Positions 16,882 to 25,363 of a stretch of DNA of 64,000 nucleotides are shown piece by piece. The translations under genes and the position numbers were made by a program. Source of the DNA: a bacterium (GTDB lineage: Bacteria; Sysuimicrobiota; Sysuimicrobiia; Sysuimicrobiales; Segetimicrobiaceae); assembly GCA_035307765.1 (NCBI GenBank), contig DATGHU010000005.1, forward strand, positions 118,446 through 182,445, in the 5' to 3' direction. Below the pieces are notes generated by a model. It had not been told where the DNA came from. It did no database searches and was given only the letters and a program-made list of their open reading frames with translations. Within the stretch, counting starts at the first letter, position 1, and the number at the start of each line of letters is the position of its first letter.

Positions 16882-18303
16882 GTGGGTCCTGAGGAACTGT
16901 GTTGGACGCCGGCCGCCGAACTGGCGCGCCTGATTCGGGCAAAGGACATTTCGCCGGTCGAAGTGGTCGAAGCGGTCCTCGGCCGGATCGAGCGTATCAA
17001 CCCCGCGATCAACGCGTACTGCACGGTGGCCGCGGACCAGGCGCGGGCCGCCGCCCGAGACGCGGAGGCGGCGGTGATCCGCGGTGGGCCCCTGGGCCCG
17101 CTGCACGGGGTGCCGTTCTCGATCAAGGACCTGACCCCGACGAAGGGCATCCGCACGACGATGGGATCCAAAATCTTCGAGGGCAACGTGCCGGAAGAGG
17201 ACGCGCTGCTCGTGGAGCGGCTGCGCGCCGCGGGCGGGATCCTGATCGGGAAGACGAACACCCCCGAATTCGGCTGCAAACCATTTACCGACAACCGCCT
17301 GTTTGGCGCCACCGCCAATCCGTGGATGACGACGCATTCGGCGGGAGGGTCGAGCGGAGGAGCCGCGGCGGCCGTGGCCGCCGGTCTCGGTCCGCTCGCG
17401 GAGGGGAGCGATCTGGCAGGGTCGATCCGCCATCCCGCGGCGTGGTGCGGCGTCGTCGGCTTCAAACCTTCGCAAGGACGTATCGCGCGCTATCCGAACG
17501 CGGCGGCGTGGAACGCGATGTCGACCAACGGCCCGATCACCCGCACGGTGGGGGACGCCGCCGTGATGTTCGCCGCCATGGTCGGCCCGGACCCGCGGGA
17601 CCCTCTCGCCCTCCCCCACACCGGCGAGGACTGGGCCCGGCTCCCTCAGGGAGCGAGCATCCGGGGAGCGCGGGTCGCCTGGACGCCGGATCTCGGCGGG
17701 GCGACGCCGGTGGATCCCGCCGTGGCGTCGATCTGCGAAACCGCGGCGGGGGCCTTCGCGGACCTGGGGTGCTCCCTCGAGGTGGCCTCCCCGGAGATCG
17801 GCAGCATCAAGGAGCCGTTCCTCGCACTGAACGCCGCCCTCCGCCAGGCCACGGTCGGCAAGTACCTTGAGCGATGGCGGGATCAGATGGATCCGATCCT
17901 CGTCCGCCGGATTGAGATCAGCAGGACCCTGACCACCGAGGACATCGGACGTGCGGAAGTTGAGCGGTCGGCCTACCACCAGCGCCTGCGCCGATTCTTC
18001 GAGCGCTACGACCTCCTGGTGCTCCCCACGACGACCATCGCGGCATCCCCGCTCGACGCCCTCCTTCCCAAGGAAATCGCCGGCCGCCCGATCCACGACC
18101 ACCTCGACATGCTGATCCCGACCTACGCCTTCAACCTCAGCGCGCATCCGGCGCTCTCGGTTCCCTGCGGCTGGACGGAAACGGGTTTGCCGGTGGGCCT
18201 CCAAATTGTCGGTGGGTGGCGGCAGGACGCCCTCGTCCTACGGGCCGCGGTGTGCTTTGAAGCAGCCGCCCCCTGGACCAGCAAGCGGCCTCAGCTGAGG
18301 TAG
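16882..18303 (+). CDS. Amidase (amidase signature family)
   Basis: A stand-alone amidase-signature enzyme, 473 residues from GTG 16882. That start was chosen because GGGGAGGA ends 4 nt before it; a TTG at 16861 lies upstream of the SD. Catalytic residues in this numbering: Lys82 (FSIKDL), cis-Ser157 (GGSSGG) and Ser181 (SDLAGSIRHP), the expected 24-residue Ser-Ser spacing. Unlike the first amidase it has no GatC-like partner. The aldo/keto reductase starts 26 bp after its stop, suggesting a two-gene unit. Likely roles are hydrolysis of aliphatic or aryl amides; the substrate is unknown. Confidence 0.88.
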   Translation: MGPEELCWTPAAELARLIRAKDISPVEVVEAVLGRIERINPAINAYCTVAADQARAAARDAEAAVIRGGPLGPLHGVPFSIKDLTPTKGIRTTMGSKIFEGNVPEEDALLVERLRAAGGILIGKTNTPEFGCKPFTDNRLFGATANPWMTTHSAGGSSGGAAAAVAAGLGPLAEGSDLAGSIRHPAAWCGVVGFKPSQGRIARYPNAAAWNAMSTNGPITRTVGDAAVMFAAMVGPDPRDPLALPHTGEDWARLPQGASIRGARVAWTPDLGGATPVDPAVASICETAAGAFADLGCSLEVASPEIGSIKEPFLALNAALRQATVGKYLERWRDQMDPILVRRIEISRTLTTEDIGRAEVERSAYHQRLRRFFERYDLLVLPTTTIAASPLDALLPKEIAGRPIHDHLDMLIPTYAFNLSAHPALSVPCGWTETGLPVGLQIVGGWRQDALVLRAAVCFEAAAPWTSKRPQLR

Positions 18304-18329
18304 CGAACCGCGAAGGAGCGCGAATCGCC

Positions 18330-19316
18330 ATGGACTACCGAAGTCTCGGCAATACGGGATTGCGCGTGTCGGCGCTCGGGTACGGATCGGGAGCGATCGG
18401 CGGATTGTTCGTCCGGGGCGATCCCGAAGAACAGCGGCGGGCGGCGGCCCGGGCCCTCGACGCGGGGATTACCTACTTCGATACCGCGCCGAGTTACGGC
18501 GACGGACGCTCCGAGACGAATCTCGGCCGCGTGTTTCGGGACCTGGCCGCCTGGGGGCGCGTCGTCGTGGGAACGAAGGTCCGCCTCCGGCCGGCCGACC
18601 TCCGGAACCCTAAGGACGCGGTCCTCCGATCGGCCACAGAGAGCCTGAAGCGGCTGGGGCGCGATTCGATCGACCTGCTGCAACTTCACAACCCCGTGCG
18701 CGCCGACGGCGGGGCCACCGGCGGGAACGCCCTCGACCTCGGGACCGTGCTGGGGGAGGTCGCCGATGGATTGCACGAAGCGTCGCGGCAGGGGCTGGCC
18801 GCCCACGTCGGCCTCACGGGATTGGGGGAAGCCGCACCCCTCCTCGCGGTGATCGGGTCAGGCCGGTTCGCGACGATCCAGACGTACTTCAACGCGCTGA
18901 ACCCGAGCGCGGGGTTCGCGGGCGCGAGCGGCGGCGGGCAGGATTTCGGTGGACTGATCGACGCCGCGGCGGCCGCGGCGATGGGCGTGATCGCCATCCG
19001 GGTGATGGCGGCGGGAGCGGTGTCCGGCGCGCCGGAGCGGCACGCCAACGCCGGGGACCCCGGAGACCCCCTGGCGCGCGGCGCCGAGTACAACCGGGAT
19101 CTCGAGCGGGCGCGCGGGCTCGTCGCGCTCGCCCGGGAGGTCGGGGTGGAAGGCCCGCTGGAACTGGCCCTGCGCTTCGCGCTGGCCAAGCCGGCGGTCT
19201 CCACCGTGCTCGTGGGGTACTCGGACCTGGCTCAACTCGAGGACGCGATCCGCTGGACCGCGCGCGGACCACTGCCCCCGGATGCCGTCAACCGCACCCT
19301 CGCCGTTGCCCGGTAG
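18330..19316 (+). CDS. Aldo/keto reductase
   Basis: A 328-residue TIM-barrel NADPH-dependent oxidoreductase. The N terminus MDYRSLGNTGLRVSALGYG is the classic AKR start. The catalytic Asp-Tyr pair lies in YFDTAPSYGDGRSE (near residues 48-62), Lys in VVGTKV and His in LLQLHNP. AAGGAG precedes the ATG. The family reduces carbonyls of sugars or small aldehydes; this one looks like the broad-specificity AKR5/AKR12-type group. It follows the amidase closely and may share its transcript. Confidence 0.9.
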   Translation: MDYRSLGNTGLRVSALGYGSGAIGGLFVRGDPEEQRRAAARALDAGITYFDTAPSYGDGRSETNLGRVFRDLAAWGRVVVGTKVRLRPADLRNPKDAVLRSATESLKRLGRDSIDLLQLHNPVRADGGATGGNALDLGTVLGEVADGLHEASRQGLAAHVGLTGLGEAAPLLAVIGSGRFATIQTYFNALNPSAGFAGASGGGQDFGGLIDAAAAAAMGVIAIRVMAAGAVSGAPERHANAGDPGDPLARGAEYNRDLERARGLVALAREVGVEGPLELALRFALAKPAVSTVLVGYSDLAQLEDAIRWTARGPLPPDAVNRTLAVAR

Positions 19317-19349
19317 CGGAATCGACCTCCCACCCCCGCTCCCCCGCGC

Positions 19350-20174
19350 TCAGCGGACGTCCTTCGAGGCCGTCAACGAAAACATCAGGGGAATGTCCCC
19401 GCTCCCGGGAGGCAGCTCCCAGCAGCCGTCCGATCGTGCCTCCATCCAGGGGAGCATCGCCCATCCCATGAACGGGTATTCCTCGAATGTGTCGATCCGC
19501 AGCCCGGCGCGGAGGAGCGATCCGATGATATCCGACATCGAGTGGACCCACTGATAGGTCACGCTGCGAATCGGGGCGTCGGGGGCGGCGTACGAACCAT
19601 CGCGCTCCACCCGCATCGGCTCGCGGCGGTGAAAATAGGGGTAGCCGGGCCGGAGCTCCCGATCTGAGCGTGCGTCGTCGAAGGTCAGGGCGAACGGGTG
19701 GGCCTCCACGATGCAGAACCGCCCGCGGGGGCGGAGGAAGCGAGCGATGATCTCCGCCCACCGGCCCAGGTCGGGCAGCCACCCCAACACCCCGTGCGAA
19801 GTGAACACGATGTCGAATTCGCCTTGAAGCCGCCCCGGCAAATCGTACAGGTCGCTTTCGACAAACGCGGCGTCCGGCGCCACCTCCTCGGCCAGCGCGC
19901 GCGCGGCCGCAATCGCCTCGCCGGAGAAGTCAACACCCGTCACCTTCGCCCCCCGTCGCGCCCACGCGAGCGTGTCGAGGCCGAAGTGGCACTGGAGGTG
20001 GAGCAAAGACCTGCCGGTAACGTCGCCGAGCAATCGGACTTCCAGGGCATCCAGGCCGGCACGGTCGCGGCGTCGGCCGGCCTTGAACCCTTCCACATCG
20101 TAAAACGGCCCCCGCAGATGGTACCGGGCCCAGGTGTCCCAGGTGGATTGATTGACCTTAAGATGGCGGTCCAT
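19350..20174 (-). CDS. Class I SAM-dependent methyltransferase
   Basis: A 274-residue Rossmann methyltransferase. Motif I is LLHLQCHFGLDTLAWARRGA (near residues 57-76), the acidic ribose-binding residue is in VTGVDFS, and motif IV-like FDIVFTSHGVLGW follows near 121-133. The N-terminal NQSTWDTWARYH start and QCHFG motif are common in small-molecule methyltransferases of unknown specificity. GGAGGG precedes the ATG. The gene is convergent with the aldo/keto reductase, separated by 33 bp. Confidence 0.87.
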   Translation of the reverse strand: MDRHLKVNQSTWDTWARYHLRGPFYDVEGFKAGRRRDRAGLDALEVRLLGDVTGRSLLHLQCHFGLDTLAWARRGAKVTGVDFSGEAIAAARALAEEVAPDAAFVESDLYDLPGRLQGEFDIVFTSHGVLGWLPDLGRWAEIIARFLRPRGRFCIVEAHPFALTFDDARSDRELRPGYPYFHRREPMRVERDGSYAAPDAPIRSVTYQWVHSMSDIIGSLLRAGLRIDTFEEYPFMGWAMLPWMEARSDGCWELPPGSGDIPLMFSLTASKDVR

Positions 20175-20303
20175 CGATGGCCCTCCGGACCGGCCGCCGT
20201 GGGAACCGGAGGCGGCGGGCTCGTTCGAGCAGGGCTTCGGGGGCGGCGAGCGACCTCCTGGAGGCGGGGCCCCCGACCGGCTTCCCGGGACCTCAGCCGG
20301 TGA

Positions 20304-20948
20304 TCAGGAGGGGGGGTCTCGATCCATCGCGATGAACGCGTCGACGGTCCCGGGGTCGAATTCCCGCCCGACGTGGTCGCAGATGTACTCCTGCGCCTCC
20401 TCGGGGGTCCAGGGCGCGCGGTAGGGGCGCTGAGAGCAGAGTGCGTCCCAGACGTCGACGACCGAATAAATCCGCGCGGCGATGGGGATCTGTTCGCCCA
20501 CCAGGCGGCGAGGGTAGCCGCTCCCGTCCCACTTCTCATGGTGGCAGTACGGGATGTCCAGTGCCGGGCGAAACTGGGTGATTGGGAAGAGAATTTCGTA
20601 GGCATAGGTGGGGTGGCGACGGATCGCCTCCCACTCCTGCGCGGTCAGCGGACCGGGCTTGAGCAGAACCGCGTCCGGAATCAACATCGTCCCGATGTCG
20701 TGCAGCAGCGCCCCGCGCCGCAGGTGCACCAGCACTTCCTCGTCCAGGCCGAGCGCCCGGCCGAGCCGGACGGTGAGGTCGGCCGCCCGGGCGCTGTGTC
20801 CCTCCGCCTGCTGCTCTCGCATGTCGAGTGCCCGGGCCCACCCGGTGATGATGTCGTCGTAGGCCGTGCGCAGCTCGGCCCGTAACTGTTCGCGCAGGCG
20901 CAGTTGCTCCCCGCTCTCGGCGGGCAGTTCATGCATCCTCGAGGTCAC
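20304..20948 (-). CDS. HD-GYP domain phosphodiesterase-like protein
   Basis: A 214-residue stand-alone HD-GYP domain, starting at GTG 20948 behind GGAGG. Residues 1-45 form a helical lead. Then come HSARAADL (His51), HD at 83-84 in ALLHDIG, a His at 112 (RRHPTYAYEIL), and HHEKWDGSGYP at 136-146 carrying the GYP signature. These proteins hydrolyse cyclic di-GMP or related dinucleotides. The usual HDIGK lysine is Thr87 here; the metal-ligand histidines and aspartate are kept, so activity is likely but not certain. No sensor domain is attached, so it would act as a soluble enzyme or partner of a separate receptor. Confidence 0.88.
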   Translation of the reverse strand: MTSRMHELPAESGEQLRLREQLRAELRTAYDDIITGWARALDMREQQAEGHSARAADLTVRLGRALGLDEEVLVHLRRGALLHDIGTMLIPDAVLLKPGPLTAQEWEAIRRHPTYAYEILFPITQFRPALDIPYCHHEKWDGSGYPRRLVGEQIPIAARIYSVVDVWDALCSQRPYRAPWTPEEAQEYICDHVGREFDPGTVDAFIAMDRDPPS

Positions 20949-21047
20949 AAGGTGGCCTCCACGCCCCGCTACGCCGGGATCGGACCGCTCGACCCCAGGG
21001 GCGAGCCCGGCGCACTTCCGGTGGGTGTCGGGGCGCCCGGATCTCCG

Positions 21048-21596
21048 TCAGTACCACGCCTTCAACCAGCCGCGCAGAACCGCCGATGCACCGCCTCCGT
21101 CCTTCAGCGCTTGGAGGGCCAAGGCCCGCACCTCCGGCCGGCTCGACTTCTCCGACGCCAGGCGCGCCAGCGCGGAGGTCTGGTCCAACTGTGCCGCCAG
21201 CATGGGGAGGTACGCACGCTCCAGCGCGGACCCCCGCAGGGTCCGGAGCTTCTTGACGGATGTCGTCGCCACCCCCGCCCGTCGCTCGGCGGGGCCCGCC
21301 CCCATCGCCTGTAGCAGGGAGAGCGTCTGCCGGACCTGGCCGTTCTCTCGCTCAACGAAGTCTTGATTCCACCGAAGGAGATCGGGGTGATCGGCGTACA
21401 GGGTCGCGGTCATTGCCATCTCCACGGCCTCCTCGTCCGCGGGGACCAGCGACTGCAGGAAGGCGATGTCGAACGTCTGCCCGCTCAGACCCGAGAGGCG
21501 AGCAAGGGTCGCACTGGGAGCGGACGTGGTCGAGTTTCCCACCGCCACCGTTGTGGTCAGCATCAGAATCGCCAGAGCCAACGCCATCCGCATCAT
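21048..21596 (-). CDS. Secreted DUF305-like helical protein lacking the usual histidines
   Basis: A 182-residue exported protein from ATG 21596, with GAGGTG upstream. The signal peptide is about residues 1-21 (MALALAILMLTTTVAVG). A helix pair reads FLQSLVPADEEAVEMAMTA and a second, weaker repeat YLPMLAAQLDQTSALARLA. DUF305/DUF4142-type proteins have F-x-x-M-I-x-HH-x-x-A-x-x-MA at this place; here HH is replaced by Ala-Asp. The fold assignment therefore rests on the surrounding pattern, and any histidine-based metal role is lost. The function is unknown. Confidence 0.55.
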   Translation of the reverse strand: MMRMALALAILMLTTTVAVGNSTTSAPSATLARLSGLSGQTFDIAFLQSLVPADEEAVEMAMTATLYADHPDLLRWNQDFVERENGQVRQTLSLLQAMGAGPAERRAGVATTSVKKLRTLRGSALERAYLPMLAAQLDQTSALARLASEKSSRPEVRALALQALKDGGGASAVLRGWLKAWY

Positions 21597-21755
21597 ACAC
21601 CTCGCAGCTGTTGAGGCTTTAGACCGACTGGGAAAGTCCGGCACAGGTATGGTGCCCAACGCCGGCGGGGGAAAGACCTGGTAAACCGCCGCCGTCGGTG
21701 CCGCACCAGGATGTCGCCCGGCGGGCGCGAACTCAGATGCCGGAGGTGAATCGGC

Positions 21756-22151
21756 ATGTCACTGCCGCGGCTGCAACACGTCTCGTCCCCGTATCCCGCC
21801 GGGAGGCAGGGCGACGTGCGGGCATTCTACGGGGCGCTGCTCGGGCTGGCAGAGGTGCCCATCCCGCATACCCTCGAGCACCGGGGGCTGGTGTGGTTCT
21901 CGGCCGGCGCCGGCGGGGTCGAGATGCACTTCTTCCCGGGCGGCCCCGACCCCGAGCACCCGCGTCACCTCGCCTTGGAGATTGAGGATCTCGGGCAGCT
22001 GCGGAGCCGGCTTGAGACTGCGGGCTATAAGCCCTACGACACCATCGCGATCCCGAACCGACCGCGCTTCTTCTGCCGCGATCCATTTGGGAACCTCGTC
22101 GAGTTCACGACGATCCTCGGGAGTTACCTTCGGACGCCGGCGACCCCCTGA
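21756..22151 (+). CDS. VOC (glyoxalase/dioxygenase-fold) protein
   Basis: A 131-residue single vicinal-oxygen-chelate domain. It shows LQHVSSPYP (first metal-type His), a DVRAFYGALLGL helix, HLALEIEDL (second His) and DPFGNLVEFTT (Glu ligand), the typical order for one VOC unit. GGAGGTGA precedes the ATG by 5 nt. Such proteins isomerise, open or inactivate small molecules such as methylglyoxal adducts or antibiotics; the specificity cannot be inferred. Confidence 0.85.
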   Translation: MSLPRLQHVSSPYPAGRQGDVRAFYGALLGLAEVPIPHTLEHRGLVWFSAGAGGVEMHFFPGGPDPEHPRHLALEIEDLGQLRSRLETAGYKPYDTIAIPNRPRFFCRDPFGNLVEFTTILGSYLRTPATP

Positions 22152-22164
22152 ACCCGGCCGCGGC

Positions 22165-22833
22165 TTACTCCCCCGGCACGAGATCGAAGAAGGCCCAACA
22201 ATCACGCTGCACGGTCTCGCCGGGGGTCCACGCCACCTCCCGGTGAAAGATCGGCCCGTCGAACACAAACGTGTGGAACTCCCCGTTCTCGCCGCACGGA
22301 TCGACGGTCGGGGGGAGCGCAGCGAGCAACCCGCGATCGAAGCGGCGGCCGGCGAAGGAAGGGTCCAGGACCCGGGTATCGACGCAGACCACGACCGCCC
22401 GGTAGCCGCTATCGACAAACTCTCGAGCCAGCCTGTCCGTTTCGCGCTTCCAGATCGGAAAGATCGCCCGCATCCCCTCCCGGGCCAGCCACTCTTCTCG
22501 ATACCGACGGATGTCCTCGAGGAAGAGATCGCCAAAGGCGACCGTGCTGAGCCCCTGCCGTCGATAGCCGTCGAATGCCTCCTCCATCCGGGACTGGTAC
22601 GCTTCGTTGGTGGCGTTCGGCGGGATGGGGACGAGGTGGAGGGGAAACCCCAGGGCCGCGGCCTGGCGTTCCAGGAGGACGCGACGGACTCCGTGCATGC
22701 TGACGCGATCGTACCCCTCCGTGATCGTCGAGAGCAGTACCTCGACCCGATACACGCCGTCCCGAATGAGCTCGGCCAGGGTCAGGCAGCTGTCCTTCCC
22801 GCCGCTCCACGATTGCAGGATCCGCGTCGTCAC
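22165..22833 (-). CDS. PP-loop ATPase, Dph6/MJ0570-like
   Basis: A 222-residue adenine nucleotide alpha hydrolase starting at GTG 22833; GAGGGGG lies just upstream. The PP-loop SWSGGKDSCL is at residues 8-17, with the family motif ENGEFHTFVFDGP near the C terminus. Archaeal and eukaryotic relatives ligate ammonia to diphthine on EF2. Bacteria lack diphthamide, so the bacterial version must amidate or adenylate another target, not yet known. The frame is open upstream to 22995, but that part lacks conservation and overlaps the divergent MsrA promoter region. Confidence 0.8.
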   Translation of the reverse strand: MTTRILQSWSGGKDSCLTLAELIRDGVYRVEVLLSTITEGYDRVSMHGVRRVLLERQAAALGFPLHLVPIPPNATNEAYQSRMEEAFDGYRRQGLSTVAFGDLFLEDIRRYREEWLAREGMRAIFPIWKRETDRLAREFVDSGYRAVVVCVDTRVLDPSFAGRRFDRGLLAALPPTVDPCGENGEFHTFVFDGPIFHREVAWTPGETVQRDCWAFFDLVPGE

Positions 22834-23009
22834 ATCCCCCTCTCCGACCGCGCGTCGTCGCCGATTCCCGGCGCCGCCGCGCTGCTCCACGACGAGAATT
22901 CGCGACCGATCTCGCGACTCATCCCGGATCGCGAGCCTTGCAGGAACGCCGCCCTGTTCGCATTGAACGTTCCCCGTGGTTGGGACCCGCATCACGGAGA
23001 GGCAGAGCG

Positions 23010-23594
23010 ATGAGCCACACCGAGCAGACCGGGAACGCGCACCCGCCGCACCAGGAGGTCGCCACGCTCGCCGGCGGATGCTTCTGGTGCATCGAAGCCG
23101 TCTTCGACGACCTGAAGGGCGTCAAGATGGTCGAGTCGGGGTACTCCGGCGGGACGGTGACCACCCCCAGCTACCGGCAGGTATGCAGCGGGACCACCGG
23201 ACATGCGGAGGTGGTCCAGATCACCTTCGACCCGACGGTGGTCTCGTTTCGGGAGATCCTCGAGGCGTTCTTCTCGGTGCACGATCCAACCACCCTCAAC
23301 CGACAAGGGCCGGACACGGGAACACAGTACCGCTCCGCTATCTTCTACCACACTCCGGCGCAGAAGGCGGCCGCCGAGCAGCTGATCGGGGAGCTGACCG
23401 CGTCGCGGGTGTGGCACGCCCCCATCGTCACCGAAGTCACGCCGTTTACCACCTTTTACCGGGCGGAAGACTACCACCAGGAATACTTCAGATTGAATGG
23501 GGAACAGCCCTATTGTCGGGCCGTGGTCGCGCCCAAGGTGGCGAAGTTCCGGAAGCAGTATCGGGACCGGCTGAAATCGTCCGCGGGCGTCTGA
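23010..23594 (+). CDS. msrA: Peptide methionine (S)-S-oxide reductase MsrA
   Basis: Repairs oxidised methionine in proteins using thioredoxin. The active-site motif GCFWC (Cys24-Cys27, nucleophile Cys24) follows EVATLAGG, and later family blocks are present (GYSGG, YRQVCSGTTGHAEVV, FFSVHDPT, QYRSAIFY, and the YFRLN region). 194 residues from ATG 23010, with GGAGAGG upstream; the frame is open further upstream but not conserved. The ThDP-dependent enzyme starts 24 nt after the stop. Confidence 0.95.
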   Translation: MSHTEQTGNAHPPHQEVATLAGGCFWCIEAVFDDLKGVKMVESGYSGGTVTTPSYRQVCSGTTGHAEVVQITFDPTVVSFREILEAFFSVHDPTTLNRQGPDTGTQYRSAIFYHTPAQKAAAEQLIGELTASRVWHAPIVTEVTPFTTFYRAEDYHQEYFRLNGEQPYCRAVVAPKVAKFRKQYRDRLKSSAGV

Positions 23595-23617
23595 CGCCCG
23601 CCAGCGGCGACCGGCGC

Positions 23618-25363
23618 ATGGCCGATGACGTCGGGGCGGGCCGGCGGGTCGCCGTGGACACCGCGGCCGATGCGCTCGTGGAAGCCTTGCGAGCGGCCGG
23701 GGTGGAGCTGATCTTTGCCAATCTCGGCACCGATCATCCGCCCCTGATCGAGACCTTGGCCAAGTTCCACGCCCTCGGCCGACCGGCGCCCAAGATCATC
23801 CAGTGCCCCCATGAGAGTGTCGCGCTGTCCGCGGCCCACGGATTCGCTCAGGTGACCGGACGGCCCCAGGTTGTCCTGGTCCACGTCGATGCCGGAACCG
23901 CCAACCTGGGAGGGGCCGTGCATAATGCGGCCCGCTCGCGCATTCCAGTGCTGATCCTGGCGGGGCGGACGCCGTTCACCGAGCGCGGTGAGCTGAAGGG
24001 GAGCCGCGATAGCTACGTCCAGTTCCTGCAGGACGTCTACGACCAATCCGGCATCGTCCGTCCCTACGTGAAGTGGGAGTACGAACTGCACCGCGGCGCG
24101 AACATCGGGTTGGTGGTGCAGCGGGCGCTCCGCCTGGCGGTCGCCGATCCGGGGGGCCCCGTCTACCTCACGGCCCCGCGGGAGGTCCTGGAGGAGCCCA
24201 TCGACGCTGTCGACCTGCCGGACCCCGCGTCGTCCGTGCCGCCTGTGCCGACGATCCCCGACGGTGCGGCCCTCCGCCAAATCGCCCGGTGGCTCCGCGC
24301 CGCGGAGCGGCCCGTCGCCGTGACCAGCTACATCGGCCGCCGCGCGGCGGCCGTCGGCGCGCTCGTCGCGCTCGCCGATCAGTTGGCCCTTCCCGTGGCG
24401 GAGATGCTGCCCCGAGCGTACATGAACTTTCCAACCGACCACCCCCTCTACCTCGGCGCCGGGTGGCACCCGCGCCTGGGGACGGCCGACCTCGTCCTGG
24501 TCGTCGACTGCGATGTGCCTTGGATCCCGTCGGCCGCACAGCCGGCGGCGGGGGCGCGGATCATCCACCTCGACCTGGATCCCGTCAAAGAGGATCTGCC
24601 CCTCTGGATGTTTCCCGCACATCTCTCGGCTCGGGTCGATGCGGCGGCGACGCTCTCCTGCCTCGTTGAAGAGCTGCGGTGTGGCTGGACCCCCGACGTG
24701 GAAGCCCGAGTCGACGGCCGTCGCCGCGCCCTCGAGGACGAAGCCGGTGCGCGGCGCACTGCCTGGCGGGACGCGGCTCCGCCGCCGCCGCCCGGCGGCC
24801 CGATCACCGCGGCCTGGCTGACCCGGTGGCTCGGCGGCATCCTCCCCCCCGACGCGATCGCGGTCACCGAGCTCGTCACGCACGCTCCCGAAACCGCGCG
24901 GCACCTGCCGCGATCACTCCCCGGGTCGCTGCTGTCGGCCGGAGGCACCAGCCTGGGCTGGGGGTTGGGGGCATCGATTGGGGTCAAGTTGGCCCGCCCC
25001 GAGGCGGAGGTGGTCTGCCTGGTGGGCGACGGGTCGTTCCTATTCGGGGTGCCCTCGGCGGCGCTCTGGACGAGCCGGCGATACCACGCCCCGTTCCTCG
25101 CCATCATCTACAACAACAGGGGCTGGGCGGCGGCGAAGAACGCCACGCGGCGCCAGCATCCCTCGGGGTATGCCGTGCGTGGGGGGGAATTCCTCAGCAG
25201 CTTCGGCGAGGGGGTGGATTTTGCCGCAATCGCCGCGGGCGCGGGCGGATACGGGGAGCGGGTCGTACGTCCTGAAGATGTTCCGGCGGCGGTGGACCGG
25301 GCGCGCCGGGCCGTCCGTGAAGGGCAGACCGCCGTCCTCGACGTCACGATCACACCGGTGTGA
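23618..25363 (+). CDS. Thiamine diphosphate-dependent enzyme, acetolactate synthase-like
   Basis: A 581-residue ThDP enzyme from ATG 23618. The N-terminal Pyr domain has the catalytic Glu in CPHESVALSAAHG (near residue 60) and VHVDAGTANLGG. A central domain follows, and the C-terminal PP domain carries GDGSFLFGVPSALW then YNNRGW, the metal/diphosphate motif with Asn in NNRGW. Its N-terminal TADALVEALRAAGVELIF is typical of acetolactate-synthase-type proteins. Relatives include benzoylformate decarboxylase, oxalyl-CoA decarboxylase and sulfoacetaldehyde acetyltransferase; the precise reaction is unclear. Its stop overlaps the ureohydrolase GTG start, so the two are translationally coupled. Confidence 0.88.
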   Translation: MADDVGAGRRVAVDTAADALVEALRAAGVELIFANLGTDHPPLIETLAKFHALGRPAPKIIQCPHESVALSAAHGFAQVTGRPQVVLVHVDAGTANLGGAVHNAARSRIPVLILAGRTPFTERGELKGSRDSYVQFLQDVYDQSGIVRPYVKWEYELHRGANIGLVVQRALRLAVADPGGPVYLTAPREVLEEPIDAVDLPDPASSVPPVPTIPDGAALRQIARWLRAAERPVAVTSYIGRRAAAVGALVALADQLALPVAEMLPRAYMNFPTDHPLYLGAGWHPRLGTADLVLVVDCDVPWIPSAAQPAAGARIIHLDLDPVKEDLPLWMFPAHLSARVDAAATLSCLVEELRCGWTPDVEARVDGRRRALEDEAGARRTAWRDAAPPPPPGGPITAAWLTRWLGGILPPDAIAVTELVTHAPETARHLPRSLPGSLLSAGGTSLGWGLGASIGVKLARPEAEVVCLVGDGSFLFGVPSAALWTSRRYHAPFLAIIYNNRGWAAAKNATRRQHPSGYAVRGGEFLSSFGEGVDFAAIAAGAGGYGERVVRPEDVPAAVDRARRAVREGQTAVLDVTITPV

